From positions 1-43,510 of the forward strand of contig CAJVPJ010000116.1 in NCBI GenBank assembly GCA_910592205.1: a stretch of 43,510 bases of DNA, given 5' to 3'. This DNA comes from Paraglomus occultum (Eukaryota; Glomeromycota; Glomeromycetes; Paraglomerales; Paraglomeraceae). Below are positions 24,620 through 36,000 of this stretch, in pieces (position 1 is the first letter of the stretch; every line of letters starts with the position of its first letter). The notes beneath the pieces were generated by a model. The model was given only the letters and a program-made list of their open reading frames with translations, made no database searches and had not been told where the DNA came from. The translations under genes and the position numbers were made by a program.

Positions 24620-27600
24620 GATAGTACTATAATATATGTGTTGACTGCGCGCGAAGTCTTTTTTTTTTAAAGTGTTATCAGTTATTTACTATTTTATCTA
24701 TATAAAAGAGGTTAGCGGGTAGAATATGATATGACAAGGAGGGCAGGTGATAAGTTTGGAAAAGAGGTTGATATATTAGTATATGGCAAACCACTCTCGA
24801 AGAGTATATTATTTTGGGGAACGAGAGGTCTAAGGAAAAAGAGTTAAGTAATTTCTAAAGTTTCTGGAGCGTGACGAGCGGCGTAGACAGGCCTTTTTGA
24901 ATCTGCAGCACACACATTTGAGAAAAGGAATAGTGCCAGGGGTGAATGACACAGGGCTTTTTTTTTTGTTCTCTGTGACACTCTGTACTAATGGTGTATA
25001 TCATCTGCAGTGTTTTTGGTCAATTCATTCGACAGACCATGTATACCCTTTCGATCTTGATTTGGGATGCAGCATATAAAAAAAAAGCATCCTAATTTCA
25101 ACAGGGAGTTTAAATTCCCTATTCAATACGCACAGTTTACTGTTCAACACAACTAAATGGCGAAAAGTAAGAATTAGATGAAAAAACACGGAATGAACAA
25201 AATCCGTCGGCGTTAGATAATCAAAACCTAAAAAGTGCGTACGGTTTTTCATATCAATACGAAACAAAGAAAAGAGTAACATTCTTGTCGATTTTCGTTA
25301 TCTTGATAATGACGTTTATTCTTGGTTTCAGTATAAAGTACACTTGTGGACAGTTTCACTTACGCCAAGTTTCCATTCCCCCACTATATTACTTATCCGA
25401 ACAACCCTCTCTTTCAATTTCTCCACATTATTATAATCATCGGGACAGCGGAGAGAACCGTACATGCATTCATTCTATGCGAATACTTCCCGCAAAGTAA
25501 ATTCTTTCCATTGACCCTATGACCAGATGTCTGGTTTATTTCCCAGGATCAAATCTCTCTTCTTTTTTCAATATAGAAACTTTTTTTTTTCAGCCATTCG
25601 GTTGAAACAAGAAAAGGGGGAAAACGAGCATGATCTTAGCTATGCAAATGGAATGATGACGCAAGCTTAAGTAGAATCCATATGAACAACGCCGTCTTCG
25701 GGTCTTTGTATAACCTGAAGATAAGATAAAAATGGTGTATGTTTGGGACAATCAGAGTGTACGTGTAATCATTGGAATTACTAAAATCGTTAGTGACAAA
25801 TATGCGTTAACAATGACCCCAATTACTCACAATGAAACTCGATGAAACGTTGTTAGGGATTGCGCATATCCCGTGATCCTGTAGACCTGAATTTACCAGC
25901 TGGCCGCAGACCCGCAGAAACAAAGCTTTACGGAACCTGCCGAAAGTGCGTTGCATGCAGAGCGCAAATCGGAAGAGTAAAGAAAATCTGTCGATGCGAC
26001 ATGTTAGGTTCTCACAAAAGCATATCATTAATGCAAGTGTGGCGGATGGTTACTTACAATTAAGATTGTCTGTAGCAAGAAGGCAAACTTGTTAGAGTCG
26101 CACAAATACTTTTTATACATGTGCTTTACAAACGCAAGTTGATCATCACGTGAAAACCATGTGATAATTAGTACATGGTCATTCAGGGGCAATTTTCGTT
26201 TAATCGCAAAAACATGAATGGGATTCGCAGAATTGTATAAAAATTGTTTATCAAGCCAAGAGGAGAATGTTTAATGTGGCTTTTGTCAAATACTCATGTA
26301 TGATAATGAGGGCTTTCATCGGCGGCAAAACTCATCATGTTCAAAATGTGGCAATTACGACTAGTTTTACTGGTAAATCCATAAGGTATTGAGCAATCTC
26401 CGTAGGAAACCCTGTCCAATGCATTGAGTGGATGTTGCTTTAGTTACATCGCCATGTTTGGTTTTTTACAAACGCGCGATATATATTCTCTAAATGCTAG
26501 TCTTGGCAACAAAAATTCTCTTCCCGATGCGAGTATGCGCAGCTTATCCATTAAGGTGCGCCAACATGACTATGGTCAGTATGGTCACAAGTATCCGACT
26601 GCAGTTCAGATGTAACAATACTTATTGTTATGACGAACATTTAAAACGAAATAAATTATTGTTTCGCATAACCGTCCACTAGACTGGGTTTGTAAGTTAG
26701 TATGCTTTAATATGAATCTGATATAATGTCTGCGAGCAAGTTTCATTGTCACGTGTTACTTGGACAAAGAATATGCTATTGAGCAATGTAAATTTAGTAT
26801 TGATGTACACATCGCAGCAGTCACCTGATGCATGATAAACAAAGTTTATAATGATGCTTAATAAATGAAAACAATAAATGTGATCGATTTAAACGGTTAA
26901 TATTAGCAGTTCAGAGTGATTAAAATTTGAGATTTTGATAAAGACAAAGCATACGTATTATGTGCGTGAAACTGATATATTACGTAGATTTGCTATGAGA
27001 TAGTGTTTCGTTTGTCTAGTCTAAATTATTTATACTAAGAGTTTATTTATCCCAGTTATCTTTATTCTGGATGGAAAAAAATTGGTCACCTGGTACTAAT
27101 ATGGGATAGAAATAATTTAACCATACGACCAAGTTTATTGATTCGCGTTTACCTTTGAACGGGATATTGGTTTGCAGACTCTAAAGTCGCTACAAGTCAT
27201 GTAAATTTATACCAACGCATTTTTCAATCAAACTTTAATCGTATTTTAAACACACACAATAATAATATAAGCGTTCGAAAACCACACAATTAGATGGATA
27301 ATTTTTATAATTCTCCGAGTCAATTATGAAATTTTTATTCACCGAGTAGAGCATCCGGAAATATGACAAGTTTCAGCCAGTATAATAATAGTCTAATCAT
27401 GCACAAGGTATAGCAAAGAGTTAACGTTAAATTAGGGTTGAATATAAAGAAAAAGCATTGTTTTTACAGTGTCAGTTTCATGTGGCAAGTGTTGTTCCGC
27501 TAACTTCTTTTGCAAACGAATATTCTCGCCGATAACGAAAAACATGTGACTATTTAGATATTAACAAAACGATCTGCGACTTTTGATTGGTGGAAAATAG

Positions 27601-28530
27601 TATAAATTATGCGTAAGATCGTGTATTATTATGTATTATGTTTGTTTTGGAGCGGATAGTGTCTCTTGTTATAATTCGGATTGCAAAATTTTTTTTAAGA
27701 ATTATTTAAGAACATTAGTCTTGTTTCTTGTTGACTTATCATAACGCCAGCCGGTGTGGCGTGACGGAGGCTATAGGTACAAGTATAATAAAACTAAAAT
27801 AACGATAACATTTGGTGAACGTACAGTATATGCAATTTCTGGCCAATGCCCTATGAACATCATACATAAATCATCAAGGATTCCCAAGAGCAAATCAATA
27901 ATACAGTTGGTTATCTGAGCACTGTGACCTTTAGCAAAAGTGAAAATTATTCATATGCTACAAAGAGAAAACCCGCGAACCAAGAAGGCTCTCGCCTAGC
28001 GAAGAAAAGGGACTGAAAAATTCTCAGAGTCCCACAAAGTCATAGTTACCCAGACACGTTACTGACATCTTATGGATTATATGGAAGGTAACTCAGGTTT
28101 TGAATCTGGGATGCGTCCAGGAAGATTTGAAAATATTGAGGTCAGGCATCTTTGATGAAGAAAAAGTTTTAAATTCAGTCAACCTCTCAATCTTGGCATC
28201 AAATGTTTATTAAACACTTTACAAGATGGAGGACAGCTCTCGCTCGAACTAGAAAAAGCACGTTCGGATTTACAAACATCTTGGACAACAGAACCAAAAA
28301 TTAAAAATGTTATTCCTATTTTTTTCCACATAGTATATGATAATATAGCACGCCTGGCAGCGAATCAGACTTTTACTGTTATGGCAATTGCTACGTTATC
28401 TCGAGATAAAAGCGCAATTTTTTGATTCATGGAAAACAAAGAGACGGTCGCGTGATTTGATTTTGCGCGTGTACCAACTATGTAGCCTGTCACTATGTAG
28501 CCTGTCAACGTGCTCTAAATTCATTTTTGC
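24620..28530. other. 3.9-kb intergenic region, no gene recognised
   Basis: AT-rich DNA with many stops on both strands. The part next to 24620 should hold the promoter of the GAR-domain gene. A plus-strand stretch near 28070-28210 is open ('VLNLGCVQEDLKILRSG') but no family or splice pattern was found. No tRNA, repeat array or transposase was recognised. Confidence 0.45.
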
Positions 28531-29848
28531 TTAAATTTTTGAGGTTACTTGGCTCTGGGGCGATCCACCACTTCCCAGCGATAGTCCGCCATCAACTGGA
28601 ATGACAGCACCGGAAACATATGCTCCGGCGGTAGAAGAGAGATACAAGGCCGTACCTGCAAGATCCGATTCGATTCCCAATCGACCTGTATATGTGAAAT
28701 GACATCAATCGGTGTGCGAGATCGGGTGATTGAAACATTGAACAACCGTCCTTCCCAGTAAAAAAAAACATATATATATATACCCATTGGGGTCTCTTCG
28801 ATTGAACCCTTTTCGTCTTGGTGTTTGGACATTATTGTCGGGAAAACGCCTGGGGCAATCACATTCACATTTATACCGCGGGAACTAATTAACCCCCCCC
28901 CCCCCCCCCCCGATGAATCAGGAAAGAAGCTTGCATGGAATGTCAAACGACAATATGAACAATGTATTTACGTTAAATGAGCTGCTAAAGCCTTGCCCAT
29001 ATGATGGACGGCCGCCTTTGAGGTATTATAAGCCATGATACTGTAATTGCCGTTTTTTTTAATACTCTTCAACTCTGTTGCAACGAGACCTATTCAAACA
29101 ATTCACATTAAGACTTGAGAAAAGACCATGTCATGTGCCTTTCCGACAGAATTATCCTACATACCTCCCACACTCCCGATAATAAGAACTCTCGCAGGAT
29201 CCTTTGGCCCTTGGCTTGCTTTCGTGAGAAGCGGCAGACATCTATGTACCCGAGACTGCCCAATTCATATCAGATCTTTTAAAAAAAACTTACCCAATGC
29301 AATTTTCACTTGCTTCCTTCTCATAATATTCAGATACTCACGCCATGGTTAAATAATAAACAGCATAGACATTCAACTTCATCACGCGATCCCAAGCGCT
29401 CGTAGGTATATCCTCCAGTGGAGCAGCCCAAGTTGCTCCAGAATTGTTTACTAGGATATGAAGTTTATCTTCTCGAGAACTAATGTCGGCAGCCAACTGT
29501 TCACATGCAGCCTTTGTGTTTAGGTTTGCTTGAATAGCAACACAGGTTCCTGGTCCGAGAGCATTTAATTCTGATGCAGCTGTTAACGTAAAGAAACCTT
29601 GTAAATGACAAATAACGATAGACCAAAAAAAAAAAAAGGGAGATGGCAAAATGGTTGCATGAACGAAATGAAAATAATATCGAATTACCCTTTTCTAAAT
29701 TATCTATTTTCCGAGATGCGATGTAAACTTTAGCACCATTACGCACAAGTGCCTTAGCGATCATATTTCCAATGCCAGTTCCTCCTCCGGTCACTAGGGC
29801 GACCTTGCCCTTAACTGAAAAGAGATTTGGTGCGCTCAAGTCTGTCAT
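28531..29848 (-). CDS. Short-chain dehydrogenase/reductase (SDR), RhlG-like
   Basis: NAD(P)-dependent oxidoreductase of the classical SDR family. Six exons (29689-29848, 29342-29579, 29165-29241, 28972-29089, 28784-28884, 28531-28685), all GT-AG and in phase, give 282 aa. The ATG at 29846-29848 starts [15 protein letters not shown]. Cofactor motif TGGGTGIG is near residue 20, NNSG follows after 'LHILV', the catalytic Ser lies in the 'GSVG' region, and the YxxxK catalytic pair is in [16 protein letters not shown]. The C-terminal part has '[11 protein letters not shown]' and '[15 protein letters not shown]'. The overall pattern resembles fungal 3-oxoacyl-ACP reductase/RhlG-like SDRs, but the substrate is unknown. 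The last three residues are SKI, a weak variant of the peroxisomal PTS1 signal. The P450 gene lies just upstream on the same strand. Confidence 0.92.
28893..28911. repeat. 19-base C run inside an SDR intron
   Basis: Nineteen consecutive C bases, so G on the coding strand, in the intron 28885-28971. The run ends eight bases before the 3' splice site TTAATTAG, where a pyrimidine tract would be usual. Confidence 0.95.
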
Positions 29849-29956
29849 TCTTTACAGGCGAGCTTTTCTTTCGATCAAAATAGTATTTGTTCTGTAACGG
29901 CAACTCTTATAACTGTCGCACGGTGAATGATCTCATTGGGCTATCGGAATTTCTAT

Positions 29957-30076
29957 ATACAGTCAACTCTGTTTATACCGGAAATGTATTAGCGTCAGTT
30001 GATTACCGGAATCTCTTTATACCGGCCGGACGGAACGAACTCCAAAGTCATCCGGTATGAAAAACAGAGTGTATAT
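29957..30076. mobile_element. Probable MITE with inverted ends and TA flanks
   Basis: The left end CAGTCAACTCTGTTTATACCGG is matched in reverse by the right end CCGGTATGAAAAACAGAGTG; aligned inward both read CTCTGTTT(..)ATACCGG. The sequence ATACCGG recurs inside. Both ends are flanked by TATA, as expected for TA target duplications of Tc1/mariner or pogo elements. About 120 bp, with no coding capacity. Family not identified. Confidence 0.55.
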
Positions 30077-30605
30077 TAAGTATTAGTATGGCCATTTGGT
30101 TGTTATACAGAATCGTTCATTTGCATGTTACGCGAAAATATGGCATTCTGTTTCGTTCTTTTTTTTTAAAAAAAATAAAATTATCTTGCGATTCGTAAAA
30201 TGTGGTAATGGGACCAAACGACAAGGCTTATCATACGAGAATGTTGGGATTGCACTTTGATGTGCGTACGCTTTTCTTATTCGGTGTTATAATAATAATT
30301 GCTATATCAGATAACTGTTAAACTTTTATGTAGCAGAGCCCCAATTTGAGGAAATTTGAGGGATATCTTGAACCGGTTTATAGAATACGCGCACCCTTTC
30401 TCTCTTCTCGCTGTTCTCATAACAAATAATATTGAGGTCCGTTATTTATTATAAAAGTCTTCGAATTGGGTGGTCAATGGCGTTTCTTGAGCAAAACGAT
30501 CTCAAATACAAAGACTGATAAATATCTCATTATAATTGCGAGTGGAAATCATACATGTCCGATATCATCAGCACTCATGATCAGACATTTTATGCTAACC
30601 CTCGT

Positions 30606-33015
30606 TTAAACCTCAGCCCGCCTCTTAACTTTCATCTTCAACGACTCGCCCTTGACCGTAAACGTAGACAACATCACCAATTGCCTAGTCTGCTCGTTCT
30701 CCGGTAAGAGCTCCAATTCGAATTTACGCAAGAGTGTAACGAGCGCAACTTCCATCGTCACCCACGCAACATTCTTACCAATACAATTGTTTTCTCCAGC
30801 GCTGAATGGGTAGAACGCGTCCCAGCTTGGATTGTTCTCGGCAAAGAATCTTTCCGGGATGAACTTGTCCGGGTTCGGCCTAGTTGGAAGAATAAAAAAC
30901 GTTTCGTTTGAAGAGGACGCCAAATGTAGGTCAAAGTCATTAACTTTAATAAATACGCGTATAATGCACTATTTTCCCTACCCAGTCCTTCTCCTTTGCA
31001 ATATCCATCAAGTCGCAATAACAAAACTCACCAATACTCTTCTGCATGTTGCAAAGTATATATAGAGCTGATTATCTCGGTACCCTTTGGAACAACAACG
31101 TCTCCAACCCTCAAATCGTATGGGAAGGTCCTCGGCATCCAACCAGGACCCACGATAGGATAGTACCTCATCGTTTCACTAATAACTGCGTTGAGGTACT
31201 GCATTTCTTTGCACTTGGTGTGTGTTACGGGTTCGTTAGGATCGGGGAACGTGGCATGGATTTCAGAGAGAAGTTTAGCGAGCTTCTCTGGATGCAAGTG
31301 AAGTAACAAGAGGGTGATCGTCAGCGTCACCGAAGTTCTAGCTGTATACATGGTGAAAAGAATATTTGATATGTGTACGGAATGCGGTGAGAATGATTCA
31401 GAGAATGCGAGTCTGGATATAACGTGAAACGGTCACGCAGAAATAGAGCGACTCTCTACCAGTTCCCGCAAAGCTGTAGATATAAATGCAAAACGTGAGC
31501 TGGTTGATTATATGTAACTTTGTCATACTGGCTGGTTGTAGTAATTACTTACAAAATTAAAACCAATTCTTTGACGATCTGCTCGTCAGTAAGAGGCCCT
31601 TTGGATTCAAGTAGAAATTTGAGGACGTCGACTCTGTCTTCACCAGCCTGACGATGTTCCTCAATGAGACTCATCAAGAACTTAATTGATAGTTTATAGT
31701 TAATAGTGTGGTTTTGTAATTATGATAGTCCCGGCCCATCTGATTCTGTCTACCGTACCTTCCGTAGCTTTGGCCCAGGCAATGAGGGCACAAACCATGA
31801 CAAAACTGGAAGAGGAGACTAATGGATAATGTCAATCAATTAGTCGTTAGAATGATTGCATGACGACGGACGAATTTGATGCGAACGCAAAACTTACAAA
31901 TAGTTGTTGAGTCATTTCCCAGATCAGTTGATCCGCCATGCCAGCGTTAGCACCCTTGAGAGAATTGAGTTTCGTCCCCAATACTGCAAATTTTATAACC
32001 TTCAATATAATAATCTTGTTTGGACAAACTGCTGCAGTACCCGAAAATAATACTGACAAACATGTCCCGTGACATCAAATGCCATTAGCCGCAAAGCGTG
32101 CATCATGTCAACCACTGTCCATCCGTCCTTGCCCGCATTTTCAATCGATTTCTCAATGAAAGCGCACAAGTCTGTGACCGTGTTTGATATATGTGGCTCG
32201 ATAGATTTCAATTGAGTGATTGAAAATGCAGGTGATAACAAGCGGCGCTAAATACATAATGGAGGCGTCAGCACAAAAGAAATTTCCAAAGAAAATGAAG
32301 TAAAATCATAATTACGCGTTGTTTGTGTTCTTGTCTATCACTGTCATCAGGAAATTAATAGCATACAATCAAGAGACGCGTTAGTTGTAAAGAAATGCGT
32401 TTTCGTGAAGAAAAGCTCTCTGCTTACATGGTCGTAAGTAAACCAGGAACCCCAGCTCCAAAGATTATTTTGTAGATGTCGGCCTTTTGATAATCTTTGG
32501 CAGTCACGAGAATCTAAATGAATGAATTTGATTTGACCGAGTCCATCATCGACATAACGCACGCTAATCTCGTTAGCCATGGCATTCATTTACCTGCTTG
32601 ACAACATTCTTATCAGCGACAAGTACGCTATCGGGGGCAATTCTGACGACGGGTCCATACTTTTGGTGCAACTCTCTTGCTTTTTCATGCCTATCGGATA
32701 AAAGGGCAGTTGGTAAAGAATTCTGAACAGGTTTGACCAACTTGTAACAAACGCATCATATATGCGTGTGATTCTGAAAGTCCTTCTTCCTTACCCAGGA
32801 CCGAGGTATAAAAAGAGCGCATGCGGAATAACCGTCCAGCGCCAGGATTTGGGTCCTGGAATCGCATTAATAGGCGACTTTTCAAAATGGAGCTTGTATA
32901 CCTGATGAATTAGCCATGTTCCGATGGCCAGTAATGAGAGGAAGAACGCGTCCTCGTAGATACTTTGGAAAACGAACAAGGCTTGGGCGGATACGTGCGA
33001 GACTATCGCTTGCAT
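30606..33015 (-). CDS. Cytochrome P450 monooxygenase
   Basis: Membrane-bound haem monooxygenase. Eleven exons: 32795-33015, 32594-32690, 32428-32513, 32316-32340, 32058-32247, 31898-31983, 31759-31818, 31553-31680, 31460-31473, 31032-31341 and 30606-30879, total 1491 nt, 496 aa, all GT-AG. The ATG at 33013-33015 is followed by a hydrophobic anchor ('FFLSLLAIGTWLI') and the Pro-rich hinge 'INAIPGP'. Later landmarks: 'HQKYGPVVRIAPD', helix-C 'RRRLLSPAFS', the ExxR motif SETMRYYP, 'WPNPDKFIPERFF', and the haem loop FSAGENNCIG with the axial Cys. The I-helix reads FAGTARTS; the usual acidic-Thr pair (AGT-D/E-T-S/T) is altered to A-R before TS, which may change oxygen activation. Two exons are very short (14 and 25 bp). 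Substrate unknown. Confidence 0.93.
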
Positions 33016-35134
33016 GGCAGATTGTTGATGGAATTAATCAACTGATTGATCTACTTATAACGTTACTTGCTCACCTATAAAAGTGCAGACAATGGGCGTC
33101 GATTGTGTGATAAGCTGGTATTACTGTGACTGTATTCTGCATCCTGTATTACATTTAAAAAATTCTATTTCGCAAGCAAATATTTACTATGACATCGCCG
33201 ATAGAAGGTAATAGAATCATACTGCCATTCGGAACGTATTGTAGAACTTTCGTAAGAATAATTAATTACAGTCGAGTTGGGGTCACCGTAAATATATTGA
33301 ACTTAATCAGAAGCATACGACTGCCCCCATTTTGTAAAAAGGGAAATGCATATTAAGATCTCAGCCATCTGTGTAAATTAATTTTCCGGAAAACATGAGT
33401 ACAAATCGTCCAATGAGACTTACAAACGCAATGTCACATGAACGTTCTAGTGTACTTATTATCATTCATACCTTACAACCAATCCTTTTTCATTAGCTTT
33501 TCTTCAATTTACCCTTGTATGCAATCTTTACAGGTTAAAATACCAGTTGCCGAATTCTGTCAACCGATTTTTTATATATATACAGCTTTGTTTGTTGTTT
33601 CATCAAATGTCTTATGAACTATCGGTATTATTATTATTATTATTGTTGTTGTTGTTATTATTATTATTATTATTTATATAACCAACGGACACGACCGGTA
33701 GTTTTCGGACTGCATGTTACCCAAAGATTGTTCATTTTATTTTTTTTTCTTGCTTCAAAGATAAAAGTTTGCTTTAGAAAGCTGCTTACGAGTGCTTTGA
33801 TCCATTTTACGCCAAGGAGCTGTGTCTTACGAACCCCGTATAGCAACTTTCTCCGCAAACGTTCCGACAGTGTCAGTGTACTACTCTGTGTATATTTGAT
33901 GATTTGTAAGTGTAATGTTCAGTCACTGGGTGTTTGTATTCATTTTCTGCACTGTAGATTCGGAGTTAACGTCAATTACATCCGTCTTTTTGTATACAGT
34001 ACAACTACAACATAGATACAGTACGTTAGAATCATAGTTGATTAAAAAAACGTATTTTAAACAAACTCTCTGTACTCTAGTAGAACGTTACACACATGTC
34101 ACTATTCTACATATGTGTTCTATCGTTGTGGTCACAAGCGAACCCTTTGAGAAATGCTTATTGCAGTCCCTCCCCTTCATGTGAATGTCTTTCCGTATAT
34201 GAGTCATCGAATTCTATCATAGAACTGATATAATATGTTGTGTGATAAATAATATGTTGTTTATGATAGAAGCTCGAATGCGACTGTACCCTGTGATCTA
34301 TATTATCATAGGCAGTATGCGAGTGTGTTCTGTGATCATATGAACAGCTGATAAAACGTAAGTTTCCGATCATCATGCCGGCGATAGCCGTTCAATATAA
34401 TTGTTATGGAGGAAAACGCCGAATAATAAGTTTGCCAAATGCAGTTCAGTAAAAAAAAAATACGGCAATTATGTTAGATTTCGTTCCCTTGTGTCTTTGG
34501 AAAGGAAAAAAAGTATCCAGCGGCGAAAAGATAACGGTTCGAAGAAACAGTGAAGGAAAAATATAACGGGATTGCACGAAACAGTGGAAAAGTGGCTTTG
34601 GAATATCAGAGAAATTTTTATTTCGCAGCATAGGCCATTCTGCCTAAATAGTACAACAACATGGTGGATGACCGAGCAAAAACTGGTTGCGTTTTTCTCT
34701 ATGGCAGTTCCATGTTGTTACTGCATGCCTGATTATTTGTTGCTCGACAATTCTATTGATGGATATTCAATCAACATATTGTTCGTCGATTGTGTAAATT
34801 TTACTTGCCGTGCTGATCCTGCCCATTGCTCAAGTTTTGAAGTTGCTAAATACAGTTAGTATTAGTTCATTACCAATTTGCTGGATATACCACAGTATGA
34901 CCATCATGGGAGTGTTGGAAACGTGATATCCCCATATCTCGTACCCCGAGTATGCATTAACAATAATGACAAAATCAATAAACTCGCATATTGTATTTGT
35001 AAAAAACGTTATTATTATGTCATATGATCAAGTAAATTGTGATATTGATTTTCAAATATCACACAAGACGAAAGATATAAAAAAAGTGCCCACACAGCTG
35101 AGGGTGTTTACCTCTATTCACCACTTCCACCGCC
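33016..35134. other. Intergenic region with a trinucleotide microsatellite
   Basis: About 2.1 kb upstream of both the P450 and the AT-hook gene. It holds (ATT)n/(GTT)n at about 33626-33675. Open frames here reflect the repeat and AT-rich composition. Both promoters must lie in this stretch, but no site is claimed. Confidence 0.45.
33626..33675. repeat. (ATT)n-(GTT)n-(ATT)n microsatellite
   Basis: About sixteen trinucleotides: ATT repeats, then four GTT units, then ATT repeats again. Confidence 0.9.
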
Positions 35135-35517
35135 ATGTCTCAAAACGCCGACAAAAGCAAAGAGACAAATTCTCCGCCAAAACCAAAACGGGGCCGAAAA
35201 CCAGAGAATGTTTCCAAAAATATGGACTTTACGGGACAGGACCCCGTAATGAGAGTGCGCATGGCGCGAATGTTGCAGAGGCGGAGAGCGACAGAAGAAC
35301 GCACGGCCATGGTGAATATTGGTGTGGGAAGGCAAGAACTCTCACAGATGGTAAGATTTATAACCAACCCAACTAGTATCCTCGTTGTATTATGTCATTA
35401 TTTAATATCAAACCCAAACGTGTTTTTCTCTAGACGACAGACGAGTTACTAATATATGCCCAAATTATCAAAGAGACGTTATCAAAGTACCCCCGTGGAA
35501 GTGTAATAGATAGATGA
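35135..35517 (+). CDS. Small AT-hook protein, unknown family
   Basis: Two exons, 35135-35350 and 35434-35517, with an 83-bp intron (GTAAGA...CTCTAG) give 99 aa. The ATG context CCGCCATGT is favourable. The N-terminal part is basic and contains the AT-hook core KPKRGRKP, which binds the minor groove of AT-rich DNA. The middle is Met- and Arg-rich ('VMRVRMARMLQRRR'), and the C-terminal exon encodes 'TTDELLIYAQIIKETL', a likely helix, ending in SVIDR. I do not recognise the family. It is the only confident plus-strand gene in the window. Probably nuclear; a chromatin role is inference from the AT-hook alone. Confidence 0.75.
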
Positions 35518-35557
35518 CTTTGGCGTTAATTTTGTATTTCTTGCAAGAACTATTATG

Positions 35558-35610
35558 GGACAATTTATGTGGACAATTTATATGGACAATTTATATGGAC
35601 AATTTATATG
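35558..35610. repeat. 13-bp tandem repeat, four copies
   Basis: GGACAATTTAT(A/G)T starts at 35558, 35571, 35584 and 35597, followed by a diverged copy. It lies just downstream of the AT-hook gene. Confidence 0.85.
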
Positions 35611-36000
35611 AACATTTAATATGTGACTTAGTATTAACAGAAGAATTTATACAATTTATATGAACAATTGAACTGGTATATATAGGGTTTATAACGCGCA
35701 TTGGTCAATAAAGGGGTAGATCTCGAATGTTGCACATATATCACGAGGAGAATTTTTACAAATGACTGACCAATTAGAATTTGGGGCGAGGAGTACAGTC
35801 ATGCATATATTGTTAGTTCAAGGCGATAAAAATTTTGACACGTTTGCTTTATTTTTTTTTTCATTTTGCAGTAGTTATACATTGGGCATTACTAATGTTA
35901 ATTTGTGCACTGTCTACTAATTACGTGTTCGTTTTCAAGTCGTTCATTAATTTATTTATATTTCTATCATCTATTAATTAAATTGAATCCTGTCTATTGA

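Noticed and set aside
30894-31024. Peptide 'SSSNETFFILPT' as part of the P450
   Set aside because: It lies in an intron; splicing TATTG|GTGAGT to ACTAG|GCCGAAC gives the conserved WPNPDKF.
31736-31805. Alternative P450 exon starting at TTTTGTCATGG
   Set aside because: It has the wrong phase relative to both neighbours; starting at TCTCCTCTTCC keeps phase and reads through to KLRKFLMSL.
33614-34015. 133-codon frame with Tyr and Cys runs
   Set aside because: The start is the trinucleotide microsatellite and the rest has no family features.
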